In this document: positions 1 through 8,945 of the stretch, piece after piece
Layout: each line of letters starts with the position of its first letter
How positions within the stretch are numbered: the first letter of the stretch is position 1
Assembly: GCF_002836975.1 (NCBI RefSeq)
Contig: NZ_NIJK01000022.1
Span: 88,617-152,616 of the forward strand
DNA: 64,000 nucleotides
DNA from: Shewanella indica
Lineage (GTDB): Bacteria; Pseudomonadota; Gammaproteobacteria; Enterobacterales; Shewanellaceae
Reading direction: 5' to 3'
The notes under the pieces: generated by a model
Databases searched by the model: none
What the model was told of the DNA's origin: nothing
Seen by the model: the letters and a program-made list of their open reading frames with translations, nothing else
Position numbers and translations under genes: made by a program

Positions 1-260
1 AACTTGTAATTGTGGGCTTGTTGACCACACAGATATTCATCGCCCCGCTCGCAATGGGACATGAGTGCCAACAGGTTGGCCTGAGTGCCCGAGCTGGTAA
101 ACAAGGCACTGTCAAAGCCGAACATCTCGGCGGCCAGGGCTTCGAGGCGATTTACCGTAGGATCATCGCCGTAAACATCATCGCCCACCTGCGCGGCCGC
201 CATGGCCTGACGCATCGCAGCAGTAGGTTGAGTCACGGTATCGCTTCTGAAATCTATCAT
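1..260 (-). CDS. ltaE: Low-specificity L-threonine aldolase, N-terminal part (cut by window edge)
   Basis: Only the first 86 or so codons are present; the gene continues past the left edge. The translation begins [13 protein letters not shown] and goes on with a [20 protein letters not shown] stretch and [17 protein letters not shown], the classic amino-terminal signature of the PLP-dependent threonine aldolase fold. The family cleaves L-threonine or L-allo-threonine to glycine and acetaldehyde in the cytosol. The ATG at 260-258 is preceded by a GGGGGAT ribosome-binding site. It is divergent from the channel gene at 622. The PLP lysine lies outside the window. Confidence 0.85.
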   Translation of the reverse strand, partial: MIDFRSDTVTQPTAAMRQAMAAAQVGDDVYGDDPTVNRLEALAAEMFGFDSALFTSSGTQANLLALMSHCERGDEYLCGQQAHNYK

Positions 261-621
261 CTATCCCCCATATCACATCCAGTTGCCCCACATTAAGATA
301 CATGAGGCCAAAACACTCTAGCGCTGCTCGGCTTGACTGTACAGCGCCAGGAGCGCAAAGCTGAATAACTGAAGTTTTCACCTAATTGGGAGCAACAACA
401 AACCCAAACAAACCGACAGCAAGACAAACATAAAAATCAATCAGTAATCCTCATGCACAAAAAATACAAAACCATTTAAAATCATAAAACTACAAAACAA
501 GAATCCAAACAACTCAAATAAAACATAAATAAAACTAATCCAAATATTTAAATAAAATCACTATTAAACTGTGGTGTTTTCCGGCAGAATTCTGATCCTC
601 CGTTATTTTGATGCGAATATT
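261..621. other. AT-rich divergent intergenic region
   Basis: About 360 bases between two divergent genes hold no credible coding frame. Roughly 385-570 is strikingly A-rich on the plus strand, far from the GC-balanced composition of the neighbours, as expected for a promoter region or for binding of nucleoid proteins such as H-NS. I could not assign a single -35/-10 pair with confidence. Confidence 0.5.
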
Positions 622-1263
622 ATGCAAGAAGCTCAGTTTATCGCCATACTTTGGCTGATTGGTGTACTGGCCGAAGCTATGACCGGTGCCTTGGCGGCGG
701 GTAAAAAACAGATGGATCTCTTTGGCGTGGTAATTATAGGTTGTGCTACCGCCATAGGCGGCGGCACGCTCAGAGACATCTTGTTGGGTAACTACCCGTT
801 AATCTGGGTAGAAAACTGGCATTATCTGGTGGCTATCGGCTTTGCTTCACTGCTGACGGTGATAATCGCCCCTGTGATGCGTTACCTGTCAAAGCTGTTT
901 CTGGCAATCGATGCTCTTGGCCTGGCAGTGTTTTCCATTGTCGGAGCTCAAAAGACCCTGCTGCTGGGCTTCAGCCCAGTTGTCGCTGTGGTGATGGGAG
1001 TGATTACCGGGGTTTTTGGCGGTATTATTCGCGATATTCTCTGTAATCAGATGCCGCTTATATTCCGCAAAGAGTTGTACGCTGTGATCTCCATTATCAC
1101 GGCCGGGCTCTATGTATTTTTATCGCAATGGCAACTGACTGAATGGCTAAATCTTAGCCTGTGCCTCACTCTAGGGTTCAGTTTGAGGATGCTGGCTATA
1201 AAGTATCACTGGGCCATGCCAACCTTCGACTACCAAACCGGCTCAGATCCACATCCGGATTGA
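622..1263 (+). CDS. TRIC/UPF0126-family membrane channel (YadS/YicG type)
   Basis: The 213-residue protein is a run of about seven hydrophobic segments with two internally related halves: GALAAGKKQMDLFGVV-CATAIGGGTLRDILLG in the first and DALGLAVFSIVGAQ-VFGGIIRDILCNQMPLIF in the second. These paired Gly-rich GGG/GxxRD motifs define the UPF0126 family, prokaryotic members of the trimeric intracellular cation (TRIC) channels. An inner-membrane cation or anion channel role is inferred from the family. I chose the ATG at 622 because it gives the usual family length; an in-frame GTG at 571 would add 17 residues that do not look conserved. Neither has a strong Shine-Dalgarno sequence. It is monocistronic, with a hairpin just downstream. 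Confidence 0.85.
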   Translation: MQEAQFIAILWLIGVLAEAMTGALAAGKKQMDLFGVVIIGCATAIGGGTLRDILLGNYPLIWVENWHYLVAIGFASLLTVIIAPVMRYLSKLFLAIDALGLAVFSIVGAQKTLLLGFSPVVAVVMGVITGVFGGIIRDILCNQMPLIFRKELYAVISIITAGLYVFLSQWQLTEWLNLSLCLTLGFSLRMLAIKYHWAMPTFDYQTGSDPHPD

Positions 1264-1291
1264 TAATGCACTTGGTAGGCACTGCCAAGCC

Positions 1292-1334
1292 AAACACAGA
1301 TCCAACGTATTGTTTATCAGTTGGATCTGTGTTT
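1292..1334. terminator. Perfect 15-bp inverted repeat after the TRIC gene
   Basis: AAACACAGATCCAAC (1292-1306) is repeated exactly inverted at 1320-1334 with a 13-base loop. It lies 28 bases after the channel gene. The outer arms are A-rich on one side and T-rich on the other, so it could end transcription from either strand, although the T tract is short. Confidence 0.65.
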
Positions 1335-1372
1335 ATTAACCTACAGCTGTAGATATTTCATCTAACTGTTAA

Positions 1373-1399
1373 TTTTGGAGGCCTGCTTGGCTTCCAAAA
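1373..1399 (-). terminator. Probable terminator of the thr operon
   Basis: On the minus strand TTTTGGAAGCC pairs with GGCCTCCAAAA around a five-base loop, with one wobble, 6 bases beyond the thrC stop codon. The tail after the stem is only a weak T/A run (AAAATT). Its position directly after the last gene of the operon is the main argument. Confidence 0.6.
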
Positions 1400-1404
1400 C
1401 CAGA

Positions 1405-2697
1405 CTATAATTCCTCATCCAGAACCGCAAACATGTGCTGTTTAAGGCTATCAAAATCGGCCGGCAGAACAGCCGACAGCAACGCCTTATCGGCCACTCT
1501 TTGCAACGCCTGCGGCAGTGGCAGGCTGATGTTCAGCTCGCGGTCGACCACATCCTTGAATTTGGCCGGATGTGCGGTTGCCAGAAAGATCCCCTGCTCT
1601 TCCTCCTTCAATGACAAGCGCAGTGCCTCGGCTGCCACCGCCGCATGAGGCTCGGCCAGATAACCTGTCTGCTCGAGCGATAGCATGGCCTGACGGGTTT
1701 GCCCCTCGGACAGCGCCAAGCCGGACAAGTCAGACAACGGCCATTTCATCTCAGCAAAAATCGCTTCCACTCTGGGCCAGTTACTCGGCTCGGACACATC
1801 CATGGCGTTGGACATGGTCGCAACAGTCTGCCGCGGTGCCCAATCACCAAAACTCAAATAGCGCGGTACAGTATCATTGCTGTTGGTGGCCGCCACAAAG
1901 CGCTTGATGGGCAATCCCATGGCTTTGGCCAGCAGACCCGCGGTCAGGTTACCGAAGTTACCACTGGGAACACTGACAACCGGCGCCGATTGATGCTGCT
2001 TTCTATGCTGGGCAACCGCTTCAAAGTAATAACAGATCTGCGCCAGCAAGCGGCTGATGTTGATGGAGTTGGCCGAGTTCAGGTGTAAACCGTCACGAAT
2101 ATCACTGTCTTCAAAGGCCTGCTTGACCAAATGCTGACAAGCATCGAAGTCGGCTTCGACCGCAACAGTGTGAATATTGCCGCCCAGAGTGGCAAACATC
2201 TTTTCTTGCAACTCACTTATCTTGCCTTTGGGATAGAGCACCATCACCCGCACCTTATCCAGGCCAAAGAAGGCATCGGCCACCGCCGCGCCTGTATCCC
2301 CTGAGGTAGCGGTCAAAATAGTCAGAGGCTCTGAGCCGCCAAGCTGGTTGAGACACTGAGCCATAAAACGGGCACCGAAGTCTTTAAAAGCCAAGGTTGG
2401 CCCATGAAACAGCTCCAGACAACTGCGCTGCTCATCCACCTGCACCAACGGCAGAGGGAAATTAAACGCCTTCTCCACCAGCTTGTCGACACAGTCCTGC
2501 CCCAGCTCATCGGCGAGCCAGGCACCGAGTATCTGTTTGCTGCGCTCGACAAAAGGCAGAGCCAACAGGGCATCGACATCTGCCAGTTTCGGGATCCGGG
2601 TTGGGAAAAAGAGCCCTCGGTCCATGCCAAGACCCAGCTTGAGCGCTTCAGTAAAACTTACCCGCTGTGCCGGGTGCTTGAGGTTATAGAATTCCAT
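1405..2697 (-). CDS. thrC: Threonine synthase
   Basis: Converts O-phospho-L-homoserine to L-threonine and phosphate with pyridoxal phosphate, the last step of threonine synthesis, in the cytosol. The 430-residue length matches the enterobacterial enzyme. LFHGPTLAFKDFGARF holds the PLP lysine (Lys105), TATSGDTGAA is the phosphate/cofactor loop, and VPSGNFGN follows as expected. It is the third structural gene of thrABC, 39 bases after thrB, and so under the same threonine/isoleucine attenuation control. The ATG at 2697 gives the typical N-terminus MEFYNLKHP. Confidence 0.96.
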   Translation of the reverse strand: MEFYNLKHPAQRVSFTEALKLGLGMDRGLFFPTRIPKLADVDALLALPFVERSKQILGAWLADELGQDCVDKLVEKAFNFPLPLVQVDEQRSCLELFHGPTLAFKDFGARFMAQCLNQLGGSEPLTILTATSGDTGAAVADAFFGLDKVRVMVLYPKGKISELQEKMFATLGGNIHTVAVEADFDACQHLVKQAFEDSDIRDGLHLNSANSINISRLLAQICYYFEAVAQHRKQHQSAPVVSVPSGNFGNLTAGLLAKAMGLPIKRFVAATNSNDTVPRYLSFGDWAPRQTVATMSNAMDVSEPSNWPRVEAIFAEMKWPLSDLSGLALSEGQTRQAMLSLEQTGYLAEPHAAVAAEALRLSLKEEEQGIFLATAHPAKFKDVVDRELNISLPLPQALQRVADKALLSAVLPADFDSLKQHMFAVLDEEL

Positions 2698-2736
2698 ATT
2701 GATGCCTTAAATTCTTTTTTTGGATGAAAATGCGTT

Positions 2737-3696
2737 TCAGGACAATATCCGGGTGCCTTGAATATCCAGGCGGCAGATGTGGGCAAAGCCGCCCGCTTCG
2801 GTTAAATAATGTTGCTCCAGGTAGCGTTTGGCCTGCTCGGCGCGGGCCAGATCGCCGCTGATGGAAAACAGGGTTGGGCCGCTGCCGGAAATCCCGGTGG
2901 CCAACATACCCAGCTCAGACAATCCGCGCCGCGCCGCCAGATACCCGGGGATAGCCTCGGCCCGATAGGGTTCAGCCAACACGTCTTTCAACACAGTCAG
3001 CGCCAGTGCCTCATCCTGGCGGTAACAGGCATGAACAAAGGCACTGAGATTGCGACCGAATTCTATACAGGTTCCCTTGTCGTATTGGTTCGGCATCAAG
3101 GCGCGCATTGCCGCCGTCGACAATGAAATCCCGGGATAGGCCACCAACCAGTACCAGGAATCAAAGGCCGGTAAGGGCTCGCAGATACGCCCGGGCAAAT
3201 CCAGCATCAGTTGCAATCCACCCAAATAGCAAGGCGCCACGTTGTCATAGTGCACCGAGCCGCTGATCTCCCCTTCAAAACGCCCCATCAACGCCAGCAA
3301 GGCCTGCTCATCATAGGGACGGTTGAAATATTCATTGAGACCATAGAGCGCTGCCACCACTGAACTGGCGCTGGAACCAAGACCACTGCCAACCGGCAGA
3401 TTCTTGGACAGAGTCAAGGAAACGCCTTGATTGATCCCGGCCTCACCTAGGAAAAACTCGGCGCAGCGATAGACAATATTCTGCTGCGGCTCCTGCGGCA
3501 GCTTATGAGCCCAGGGGCCAAGTTGAGTCAGAGAAACGCCGCAAGGCGCGGCGCCCACTGTGACTGTATCCCCCAGTAAACTGCCATCAATGGGGGCCAG
3601 TGCGGCGCCCAGCAAATCAAAGCCGACACCGACATTTCCCATAGAGGCGGGCGCATAGACAGTCACGGGGACATTGGCGGGAACAAACTGACTCAT
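2737..3696 (-). CDS. thrB: Homoserine kinase
   Basis: GHMP-family kinase that phosphorylates homoserine to O-phosphohomoserine with ATP. The 319-residue protein has the amino-terminal [18 protein letters not shown] substrate motif, the phosphate-binding loop [16 protein letters not shown] at about residues 100-115, and the C-terminal [11 protein letters not shown] glycine-rich motif. Its ATG overlaps the thrA stop codon (ATGA, 4 bases), which suggests translational coupling with thrA. Confidence 0.96.
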   Translation of the reverse strand: MSQFVPANVPVTVYAPASMGNVGVGFDLLGAALAPIDGSLLGDTVTVGAAPCGVSLTQLGPWAHKLPQEPQQNIVYRCAEFFLGEAGINQGVSLTLSKNLPVGSGLGSSASSVVAALYGLNEYFNRPYDEQALLALMGRFEGEISGSVHYDNVAPCYLGGLQLMLDLPGRICEPLPAFDSWYWLVAYPGISLSTAAMRALMPNQYDKGTCIEFGRNLSAFVHACYRQDEALALTVLKDVLAEPYRAEAIPGYLAARRGLSELGMLATGISGSGPTLFSISGDLARAEQAKRYLEQHYLTEAGGFAHICRLDIQGTRILS

Positions 3697-6158
3697 GCGC
3701 TGACCTCCCGAGTCCAGTTGAGGGTTCTGAGTAAGTCGGCAAACACCCCGGCAGCCGTCACTTCAGTACCGGCGCCATAGCCTCTGAGCACAAAGGGGAT
3801 CGGCTGGTAGTAGCGGCTGTAGAAAGCCAGCGCATTCTCACCACCTTTGACGCTGAACAGGGGATCATCAGCCGCCACTTCGGCGATACGCACCCTGCAA
3901 CCTGATTCATCTATCTGGCCGACATAACGCAGGCGTTTACCCTTGGCATGGGCAGCAGCCACTCGCTCGGCAACGGCGGCATCCAGCTGTGGCAAAGCCG
4001 CCATAAACTGGGCTACATCGCCTGATGCATCAAAGTCATCCGGCAAGACAGACTCCACCTGAATATCATCCAGCTCCAGCGGCAAGCCCACTTCCCGGGC
4101 CAGAATCAACACCTTGCGCGCCACATCCATACCATTGAGATCGTCCCTGGGATCCGGCTCGGTGAAGCACTTTTCCCGGGCAATGGCCGTGGCCTGTGAC
4201 AGACTCATCCCCTCATCCAGCATACCGAAGATAAACGACAGCGAACCCGAGAGTATCCCCTGGAAACGCAACAGCTTATCACCGGCAAACAGCAGCTTTT
4301 TCAGGTTATCGATAACCGGCAAACCGGCGCCGACATTGGTTTCATAAAGGAACTGACGCCGCTGAGCCAGCGCGGTTTGCCGCAGCGCGCGGTAAAAAGC
4401 CAGCTCACGGGTATTGGCCTTCTTATTAGGTGTCACCACGTGCAAACCGGCATTCATCACATCCAGATAACGACCGGCAATAACATCCGAAGAGGTACAA
4501 TCCAGCAATACGGGATTGAGCAACTGCTGCTCCTTGGCCCAGGCCAACATCTGTGTCAGATCAAAGGCAACGGGCGAATCGTTGAGCCTTGACTGCCAAT
4601 CGGCCAGGGAGATACCGGCGGCGTCGAGCAACATCTTGCCTGAGTTGGCGATGGCACAAACCCGAATGCTGATATGTTGCCCTTTGAGCATGGCTTCCTG
4701 CTGTTTTATCTGCTCCAACAAGCCAGCACCTATGTTACCGGCACCAACCAGGAAGACATCGAGATACTGCTGCACATCGAAAAAGCCCTGGTGACAGGCC
4801 GCCACCGCATGACGCGTCTTGCGCTGCTCGACCACGGCAGAAATAGAGCGCTCGGACGAACCCTGGGCAATGGCAATGATATTGACACTGGCCTGAGCCA
4901 GAGCCTGAAAGAAGCGCGCGGCCACGCCCTTGTGGGTACGCATACCGTCACCTATCAGGGATACTATCGCCAGTTGATCCCGCATCTCCAGCGGCTCCAA
5001 CAGTTCACTCTTGAGCTCTAGTTCAAATTCCTGCTCCAGCGCCCACTTGACTCTGGGGGCATCCAAAGTGGCCACACAGAAACTAATGCTGTACTCACTG
5101 GAGCTTTGAGTGATTAGTGATACCGAAACCTTGGCTCTGGCGATGGACTCCAGAATACGCGACGCCATACCCACCATGCCTTTCATTCCCGGGCCTGAAA
5201 CGTTGAACATGGTTTGGTTGTCCAGATTGGAGATCGCCTTGACCTGCAGCCCGGTCTGATCCGGCTGATTGGATACCAGAGTACCCGGCGCCTGGGGGTT
5301 GAAACTGTTTTTGATGTAGCAAGGAATTTGGAACTGGGCTATGGGTGAAATGGTCTTGGGGTGCAGCACCTTGGCGCCAAAATAGGAAAGTTCCATTGCC
5401 TCCTGATAACTGAGCTGAGAGAGCAGCTTGGCATCGGCAACCACCCGGGGATCGGTATTGTATACCCCATCGACATCTGTCCAGATTTCGCAGCTGTCGG
5501 CATCCAGACAGGCTGCCAGAACTGCGGCCGAATAATCCGAACCATTGCGTCCCAGAGTCACCACCTTGCCATCGGCACCGGCGGCGGTAAACCCGGGCAT
5601 AACCCACACTCTTTGCTCATCGAGTTTGAGCAACGCAAATCTGGGCTTACTGACGGCGATATCCACCACAGACTCCAGGGGTGTACCGACACCTAGGAAT
5701 AATTCCCTCGGATCGAGTAAACCGGCGCTGACTCCCTTATTTTTGAGCACTTCAACCATCAAGGCTGCCGAGAGTCGCTCCCCGGCTACCAGGATCTCGG
5801 CCCGCACACTGTCAGGACACTCCCCGAGAAGCTGAACTCCTGCCAATTTTGCGCGCCAACTCGCCAGTTGCCGTGCCAATACCTTCTTCAACTGCTGTCT
5901 GGCTTCCTCTGCGAGAGATACAGATGCATCGGCATACAAGGCTTCAAATACCTCAGCCACCTTGGCAAGGGCCTCGTCAACATCCCCCTTGGCCAACACC
6001 ATATTGACCATGGCCAACAGATTGTTGGTTACGGTTGCCGGCGCCGACAGTACTGTGGCCACTTGCTCTTCTCTGGCACTGGTCAGAACAATTTCTGCTG
6101 CCATTTCAAACCTTTGCCAGTTTGCCAGCGAGGTACCGCCGAACTTCATCACTTTCAT
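3693..6158 (-). CDS. thrA: Bifunctional aspartokinase I / homoserine dehydrogenase I
   Basis: Catalyses the first and third steps of the aspartate route to threonine. The 821-residue length is that of the E. coli enzyme. Residues 1 to about 300 are the aspartokinase ([13 protein letters not shown] at the start, [15 protein letters not shown] later), about 310-460 carry two ACT regulatory domains (for example [16 protein letters not shown]), and about 465-821 are homoserine dehydrogenase with the nucleotide-binding loop [14 protein letters not shown]. Feedback inhibition by threonine through the ACT domains is family knowledge. The start has a good AAAGGAGAT ribosome-binding site, and a leader peptide with attenuator lies directly upstream. 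Confidence 0.97.
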   Translation of the reverse strand: MKVMKFGGTSLANWQRFEMAAEIVLTSAREEQVATVLSAPATVTNNLLAMVNMVLAKGDVDEALAKVAEVFEALYADASVSLAEEARQQLKKVLARQLASWRAKLAGVQLLGECPDSVRAEILVAGERLSAALMVEVLKNKGVSAGLLDPRELFLGVGTPLESVVDIAVSKPRFALLKLDEQRVWVMPGFTAAGADGKVVTLGRNGSDYSAAVLAACLDADSCEIWTDVDGVYNTDPRVVADAKLLSQLSYQEAMELSYFGAKVLHPKTISPIAQFQIPCYIKNSFNPQAPGTLVSNQPDQTGLQVKAISNLDNQTMFNVSGPGMKGMVGMASRILESIARAKVSVSLITQSSSEYSISFCVATLDAPRVKWALEQEFELELKSELLEPLEMRDQLAIVSLIGDGMRTHKGVAARFFQALAQASVNIIAIAQGSSERSISAVVEQRKTRHAVAACHQGFFDVQQYLDVFLVGAGNIGAGLLEQIKQQEAMLKGQHISIRVCAIANSGKMLLDAAGISLADWQSRLNDSPVAFDLTQMLAWAKEQQLLNPVLLDCTSSDVIAGRYLDVMNAGLHVVTPNKKANTRELAFYRALRQTALAQRRQFLYETNVGAGLPVIDNLKKLLFAGDKLLRFQGILSGSLSFIFGMLDEGMSLSQATAIAREKCFTEPDPRDDLNGMDVARKVLILAREVGLPLELDDIQVESVLPDDFDASGDVAQFMAALPQLDAAVAERVAAAHAKGKRLRYVGQIDESGCRVRIAEVAADDPLFSVKGGENALAFYSRYYQPIPFVLRGYGAGTEVTAAGVFADLLRTLNWTREVSA

Positions 6159-6195
6159 CTGTATCTCCTTTAATTACCGCGCCCGCCCAGGAAAC

Positions 6196-6226
6196 AAAAA
6201 AGCCCGCTCCTGGATGGGAGCGGGCT
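6196..6226 (-). terminator. thr operon attenuator
   Basis: On the minus strand AGCCCGCTCC pairs perfectly with GGAGCGGGCT around a six-base loop (stem 6201-6226) and is followed by a run of T. It sits between the leader peptide and thrA. This is the layout of a transcription attenuator: stalling at Thr/Ile codons should prevent the hairpin from forming. Confidence 0.9.
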
Positions 6227-6253
6227 TCTTGTTTGCAATTCTTCAGGGTATAG

Positions 6254-6325
6254 TCAGCCCGCCCCCACACTGGTAATGGTGGTGGTTGTAATGGTGGTAA
6301 TTACAACTGAGCTTAGCTGATACAT
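6254..6325 (-). CDS. thrL: thr operon leader peptide
   Basis: A 23-codon frame starts with ATG at 6325 and reads MYQLSSVV, then ITTITTTTIT, then SVGAG and TGA. Seven threonine codons and three isoleucine codons fall within positions 9-18, the same regulatory pair as in E. coli thrL although the flanking residues differ. It lies about 30 bases before the attenuator hairpin and 95 bases before thrA. Scarcity of charged tRNA-Thr or tRNA-Ile would stall the ribosome here and allow read-through. Confidence 0.93.
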   Translation of the reverse strand: MYQLSSVVITTITTTTITSVGAG

Positions 6326-6353
6326 TAGGTTTCTATACTCGTTTCGTTCTCTT

Positions 6354-6382
6354 TTATTCAGGCCGGTTCATTCAGGAGTCAA
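6354..6382 (-). promoter_or_regulatory. Candidate thr operon promoter
   Basis: The minus strand shows TTGACT, a 17-base spacer and GAATAA, close to the sigma-70 consensus. It would start transcription about 20 bases before the thrL ATG. The 430 bases from here to slyD contain no convincing gene; short frames in them have no family resemblance. Confidence 0.55.
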
Positions 6383-6810
6383 TCTCCCAGGAATGGCAGC
6401 AATGCAAACAGGATTGCTTTTTTATGTGGCGCTTGTCAAGGGGCGTTTTCATGAAAGTTTTAATAAAATGCCAATCTCATTAAATAAGTCTCACCAAAGT
6501 CTGTTTTTAACTGGATAAGTATCAACAAAACTCCCTTATTACCTTTAACCTTGACGTAAAGTGTATTGGATTAAAAGTTGAGTATCAGCCAAGCAAGCGC
6601 AGTCAAGCACACCAAGATTCAAGTCAGTACCCCCAAATGGAAATTTTAGAAAAGACGCCTGAACAATAATGGCTTTTCTAATGCCAAGCTGCCCCAAAAT
6701 GTCATCTTGGTGGCAAAACTCTGTGCAACAGTTGGCATAAGCAACGCTCGGATATCGCCAGCGCGGAAAAAGCACGTTATCATGCGGCCACATTCTGAAC
6801 GGGAGGCGAT

Positions 6811-7422
6811 ATGCAAATCACCCAACACAGCGCGGTTACCATTCACTACCGCCTGACTGACGCCAAGGGTCAGTTGATAGAAAGTTCTTTTGAGGCAGAT
6901 CCTATGGTCTACCTCCACGGTATGGAAAACCTGATCCCGGGACTTGAAAAAGCACTGGAAGGCAAGAGCAAAGGCGATACGCTGGAAGTGACCATAGATG
7001 CCGAGGAAGCCTATGGCCCATACCATGATGGTTTGCGTCAGGAAGTTCCTCTGGAAGCCTTTGGCGATATCCAGGACATAGTACCTGGTATGCGCTTCAT
7101 CGCCGAAACTGAAATGGGCCAGCGCCCGGTACAAGTGACCGAAGTACTGGACAACAGTGTTATCGTTGATGGCAACCACCCTCTGGCAGGCCAATCACTG
7201 ACCTTTAATGTCGAAGTGATGGACGTGCGTGAAGCGACAGCCGAAGAGATTGATCACGGCCATATCCACGCCCATGGCGGTTGTGGTGGTCACGGCCACG
7301 ATCACGGCGGTTGCTGTGGCGGTCACGATCACGAACACGGCGGCTGCTGTAATTCAGATGCCGAAGAAGACGCCAAGAAAGAAGGTTGTGACGGTAACGG
7401 TGGTTGCGGCTGCCGAGGTTGA
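6811..7422 (+). CDS. slyD: FKBP-type peptidyl-prolyl cis-trans isomerase SlyD
   Basis: Cytosolic proline isomerase and chaperone that also handles nickel for hydrogenase maturation. Residues 1-150 form the FKBP domain with its inserted IF flap (MENLIPGLEKALEGKSKGD is the FKBP core motif). Residues from about 150 to 203 are a metal-binding tail of repeated GGHGHDHGGCCGGHDHEHG type, very rich in His and Cys, which is what separates SlyD from other FKBPs. The ATG is preceded by GGGAGGCGAT. The gene is monocistronic with a terminator 45 bases after the stop. Confidence 0.96.
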   Translation: MQITQHSAVTIHYRLTDAKGQLIESSFEADPMVYLHGMENLIPGLEKALEGKSKGDTLEVTIDAEEAYGPYHDGLRQEVPLEAFGDIQDIVPGMRFIAETEMGQRPVQVTEVLDNSVIVDGNHPLAGQSLTFNVEVMDVREATAEEIDHGHIHAHGGCGGHGHDHGGCCGGHDHEHGGCCNSDAEEDAKKEGCDGNGGCGCRG

Positions 7423-7466
7423 TAGCCAGTCATACTGACGCCTAAACATATTACTGATTACAATCG

Positions 7467-7495
7467 AGAGTCCGGCCAATGCCGGACTCTTTGTT
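7467..7495 (+). terminator. Rho-independent terminator of slyD
   Basis: AGAGTCCGGC and GCCGGACTCT form a ten-pair stem with a four-base loop, followed by TTTGTTTA. Confidence 0.9.
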
Positions 7496-7576
7496 TATAG
7501 CACTTGGAAAAACAAGGCCTGGTGCCCTGCTTTGGACTAAAATTAATAGATACTCCCGGATGCGAAGAAATGCCCC

Positions 7577-7957
7577 GTGATCTTATCCAGATTGGTCTAT
7601 GAGAGCCTGCCCTATCTGTATTTTTTAACCGGTAGCCTGACGCTCTATTTACTCGAATCCTTACTTGGGATCCTGGGATCAGTTTTGCTTATATTGGTTG
7701 CGGCCCGGATTTACAACCTGCGTTCGAGTCACAGACGCAGCGATCCCAAACGCCTGCGACGGGGAGGAGTTTGGCCCGCCCCCCTGTATGCAGGATTGCC
7801 TTTCCTCTGGCTGTTGTCGGGCATGTTGCTGTTAAGGTTTGCCGACCAGGAAGTATATCAACTATTAGGACTGCTCATCTGTGCCTGGGGCGGCTATATT
7901 TTGAATCAGCGCCATCTATACCGCCGCCACAAATTGCCGCGACAACCCCTGATGTGA
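7577..7957 (+). CDS. Small conserved inner-membrane protein, function unknown
   Basis: A 126-residue protein with about four hydrophobic segments: two in residues 8-45, then a basic loop (RSSHRRSDPKRLRRGG, about 50-65), then two more at about 70-110 and a basic tail. I do not recognise a named family. The start is a GTG at 7577; an in-frame TAG at 7547 rules out a longer form, and the nearby ATG at 7570 is in another frame and runs only ten codons. It ends one base from the trpR stop codon, so the two genes are tightly convergent. Confidence 0.65.
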   Translation: MILSRLVYESLPYLYFLTGSLTLYLLESLLGILGSVLLILVAARIYNLRSSHRRSDPKRLRRGGVWPAPLYAGLPFLWLLSGMLLLRFADQEVYQLLGLLICAWGGYILNQRHLYRRHKLPRQPLM

Positions 7958-7958
7958 C

Positions 7959-8234
7959 TCAAAGGATCAAGGCGCGGATTTTTTCTCTAAGCGCTTCGGG
8001 CATATGCTTCAAATAATTGGAGCAACGGGTTATGGTTGCTATGCTCACCTCGAACTCGGCCGCAATCTGCCGCTGACTCATCTCACCTTCAAGCAATACC
8101 TGAAACACCTTCAAACGGCCGGCGATGGCATGTCTTTCATCATCGGTCAGCAGTAATTCAAACAGGCAATTAAGATCTTCGGGATTATTGTGAGTCAGTA
8201 CTTTCTCCAGTACTGATATCCAATCAGGGCGCAT
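7959..8234 (-). CDS. trpR: Trp operon repressor
   Basis: DNA-binding repressor that uses tryptophan as corepressor. The 91-residue protein has the all-helical TrpR layout: LLTDDERHAIAGRLKVFQVLL followed by the helix-turn-helix EMSQRQIAAEFEVSIATITRCSNYLK (about residues 52-78). It is slightly shorter than the E. coli protein (108). A perfect palindrome lies 13 bases upstream of its start codon and is a candidate autoregulatory operator. Confidence 0.93.
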   Translation of the reverse strand: MRPDWISVLEKVLTHNNPEDLNCLFELLLTDDERHAIAGRLKVFQVLLEGEMSQRQIAAEFEVSIATITRCSNYLKHMPEALREKIRALIL

Positions 8235-8246
8235 AGCAACTCTTTC

Positions 8247-8272
8247 GTGTTCACGTAATGGTACGTGAACAC
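8247..8272. promoter_or_regulatory. Perfect 11-bp palindrome in the trpR promoter, candidate operator
   Basis: GTGTTCACGTA (8247-8257) and TACGTGAACAC (8262-8272) are exact inverted copies with a four-base spacer. TrpR autoregulates in other bacteria, so an operator is expected here. The arms do not contain the CTAG core of the E. coli trp operator, so the assignment to TrpR itself is an inference. Confidence 0.6.
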
Positions 8273-8431
8273 AGTATAGCGTTGTTTTCTTGCGAAAAAA
8301 AGTCGTGTTTTAGCAGCCAGTTACTGACAAAACTTTACATGTAAACTGAAAAAGTCTACTCCCTAGGTCAAACAAAATGTGTACAATAGCCAAGCAATGT
8401 CACATTAACGCACAAACTTGTGAGAATGATA

Positions 8432-8884
8432 ATGAAAAAATACTTACTGATGTTAGCCGCCACCGCGGCGCTTAGCGCTACAGCTGTTCAGGCCCACAAC
8501 TTTGAAAGCAGCGATGATGCCATCCAGTACCGTCAGTCTGGTTTCAGCCTGATGGCCTATAACTTCGGTGATATCGGTGCCATGCTCAAAGGCAAGAAAG
8601 ACTTTAACGCCGATGTTGCAGCTATGCGTGCAGCCAATGTGGCAGCCCTGGCGAAACTGCCACTGGAAGGCTTTATCGATGGTTCAGACAAAGGTGATAC
8701 TGAAGCCCTGGCCAAGATTTGGGCCGACAAGGCTGACTTTGAAGCCAAGTTCAAAGAACTGCAAACCAATGCCGACGCCCTGGCTATTGCAGCCAAAGGC
8801 GGCGACAAGAATGAGCTGAAAAAAGCCTTCGGTGCCGTTGGCAAGAGCTGCAAAGGCTGCCACGACGTATACAAGAAAGACTAA
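8432..8884 (+). CDS. Periplasmic cytochrome c' (c-556 family)
   Basis: The 150-residue precursor opens with a signal peptide (KKYLLMLAATAALSATAVQA, cleavage after AQA) and ends with the single haem motif C-K-G-C-H near the C-terminus, as in four-helix-bundle cytochromes c'. Related proteins bind NO or CO or carry electrons in the periplasm; the exact role here is not visible. ATG codons at 8426 and 8432 and a GTG at 8420 are all in frame. I chose 8432 because TGAGA is then spaced properly and the signal peptide starts MKKY. A convergent cytochrome b gene follows, which suggests a shared redox role. Confidence 0.9.
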   Translation: MKKYLLMLAATAALSATAVQAHNFESSDDAIQYRQSGFSLMAYNFGDIGAMLKGKKDFNADVAAMRAANVAALAKLPLEGFIDGSDKGDTEALAKIWADKADFEAKFKELQTNADALAIAAKGGDKNELKKAFGAVGKSCKGCHDVYKKD

Positions 8885-8904
8885 TCTCTTTCGTTGATTA
8901 CATT

Positions 8905-8932
8905 AAAAAAGCCTGCATCAAGCAGGCTTTTT
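8905..8932. terminator. Bidirectional terminator between cytochrome c' and cytochrome b
   Basis: A-run, GCCTGC, five-base loop, GCAGGC, T-run: the element has a T tail on both strands and lies between two convergent genes. Confidence 0.88.
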
Positions 8933-8945
8933 ATTGTTTGGAAGC

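Noticed and set aside
6545..7194. Minus-strand frames around the start of slyD (82 and 182 codons)
   Set aside because: Antisense to slyD and its leader, with no recognisable motif or ribosome-binding site.
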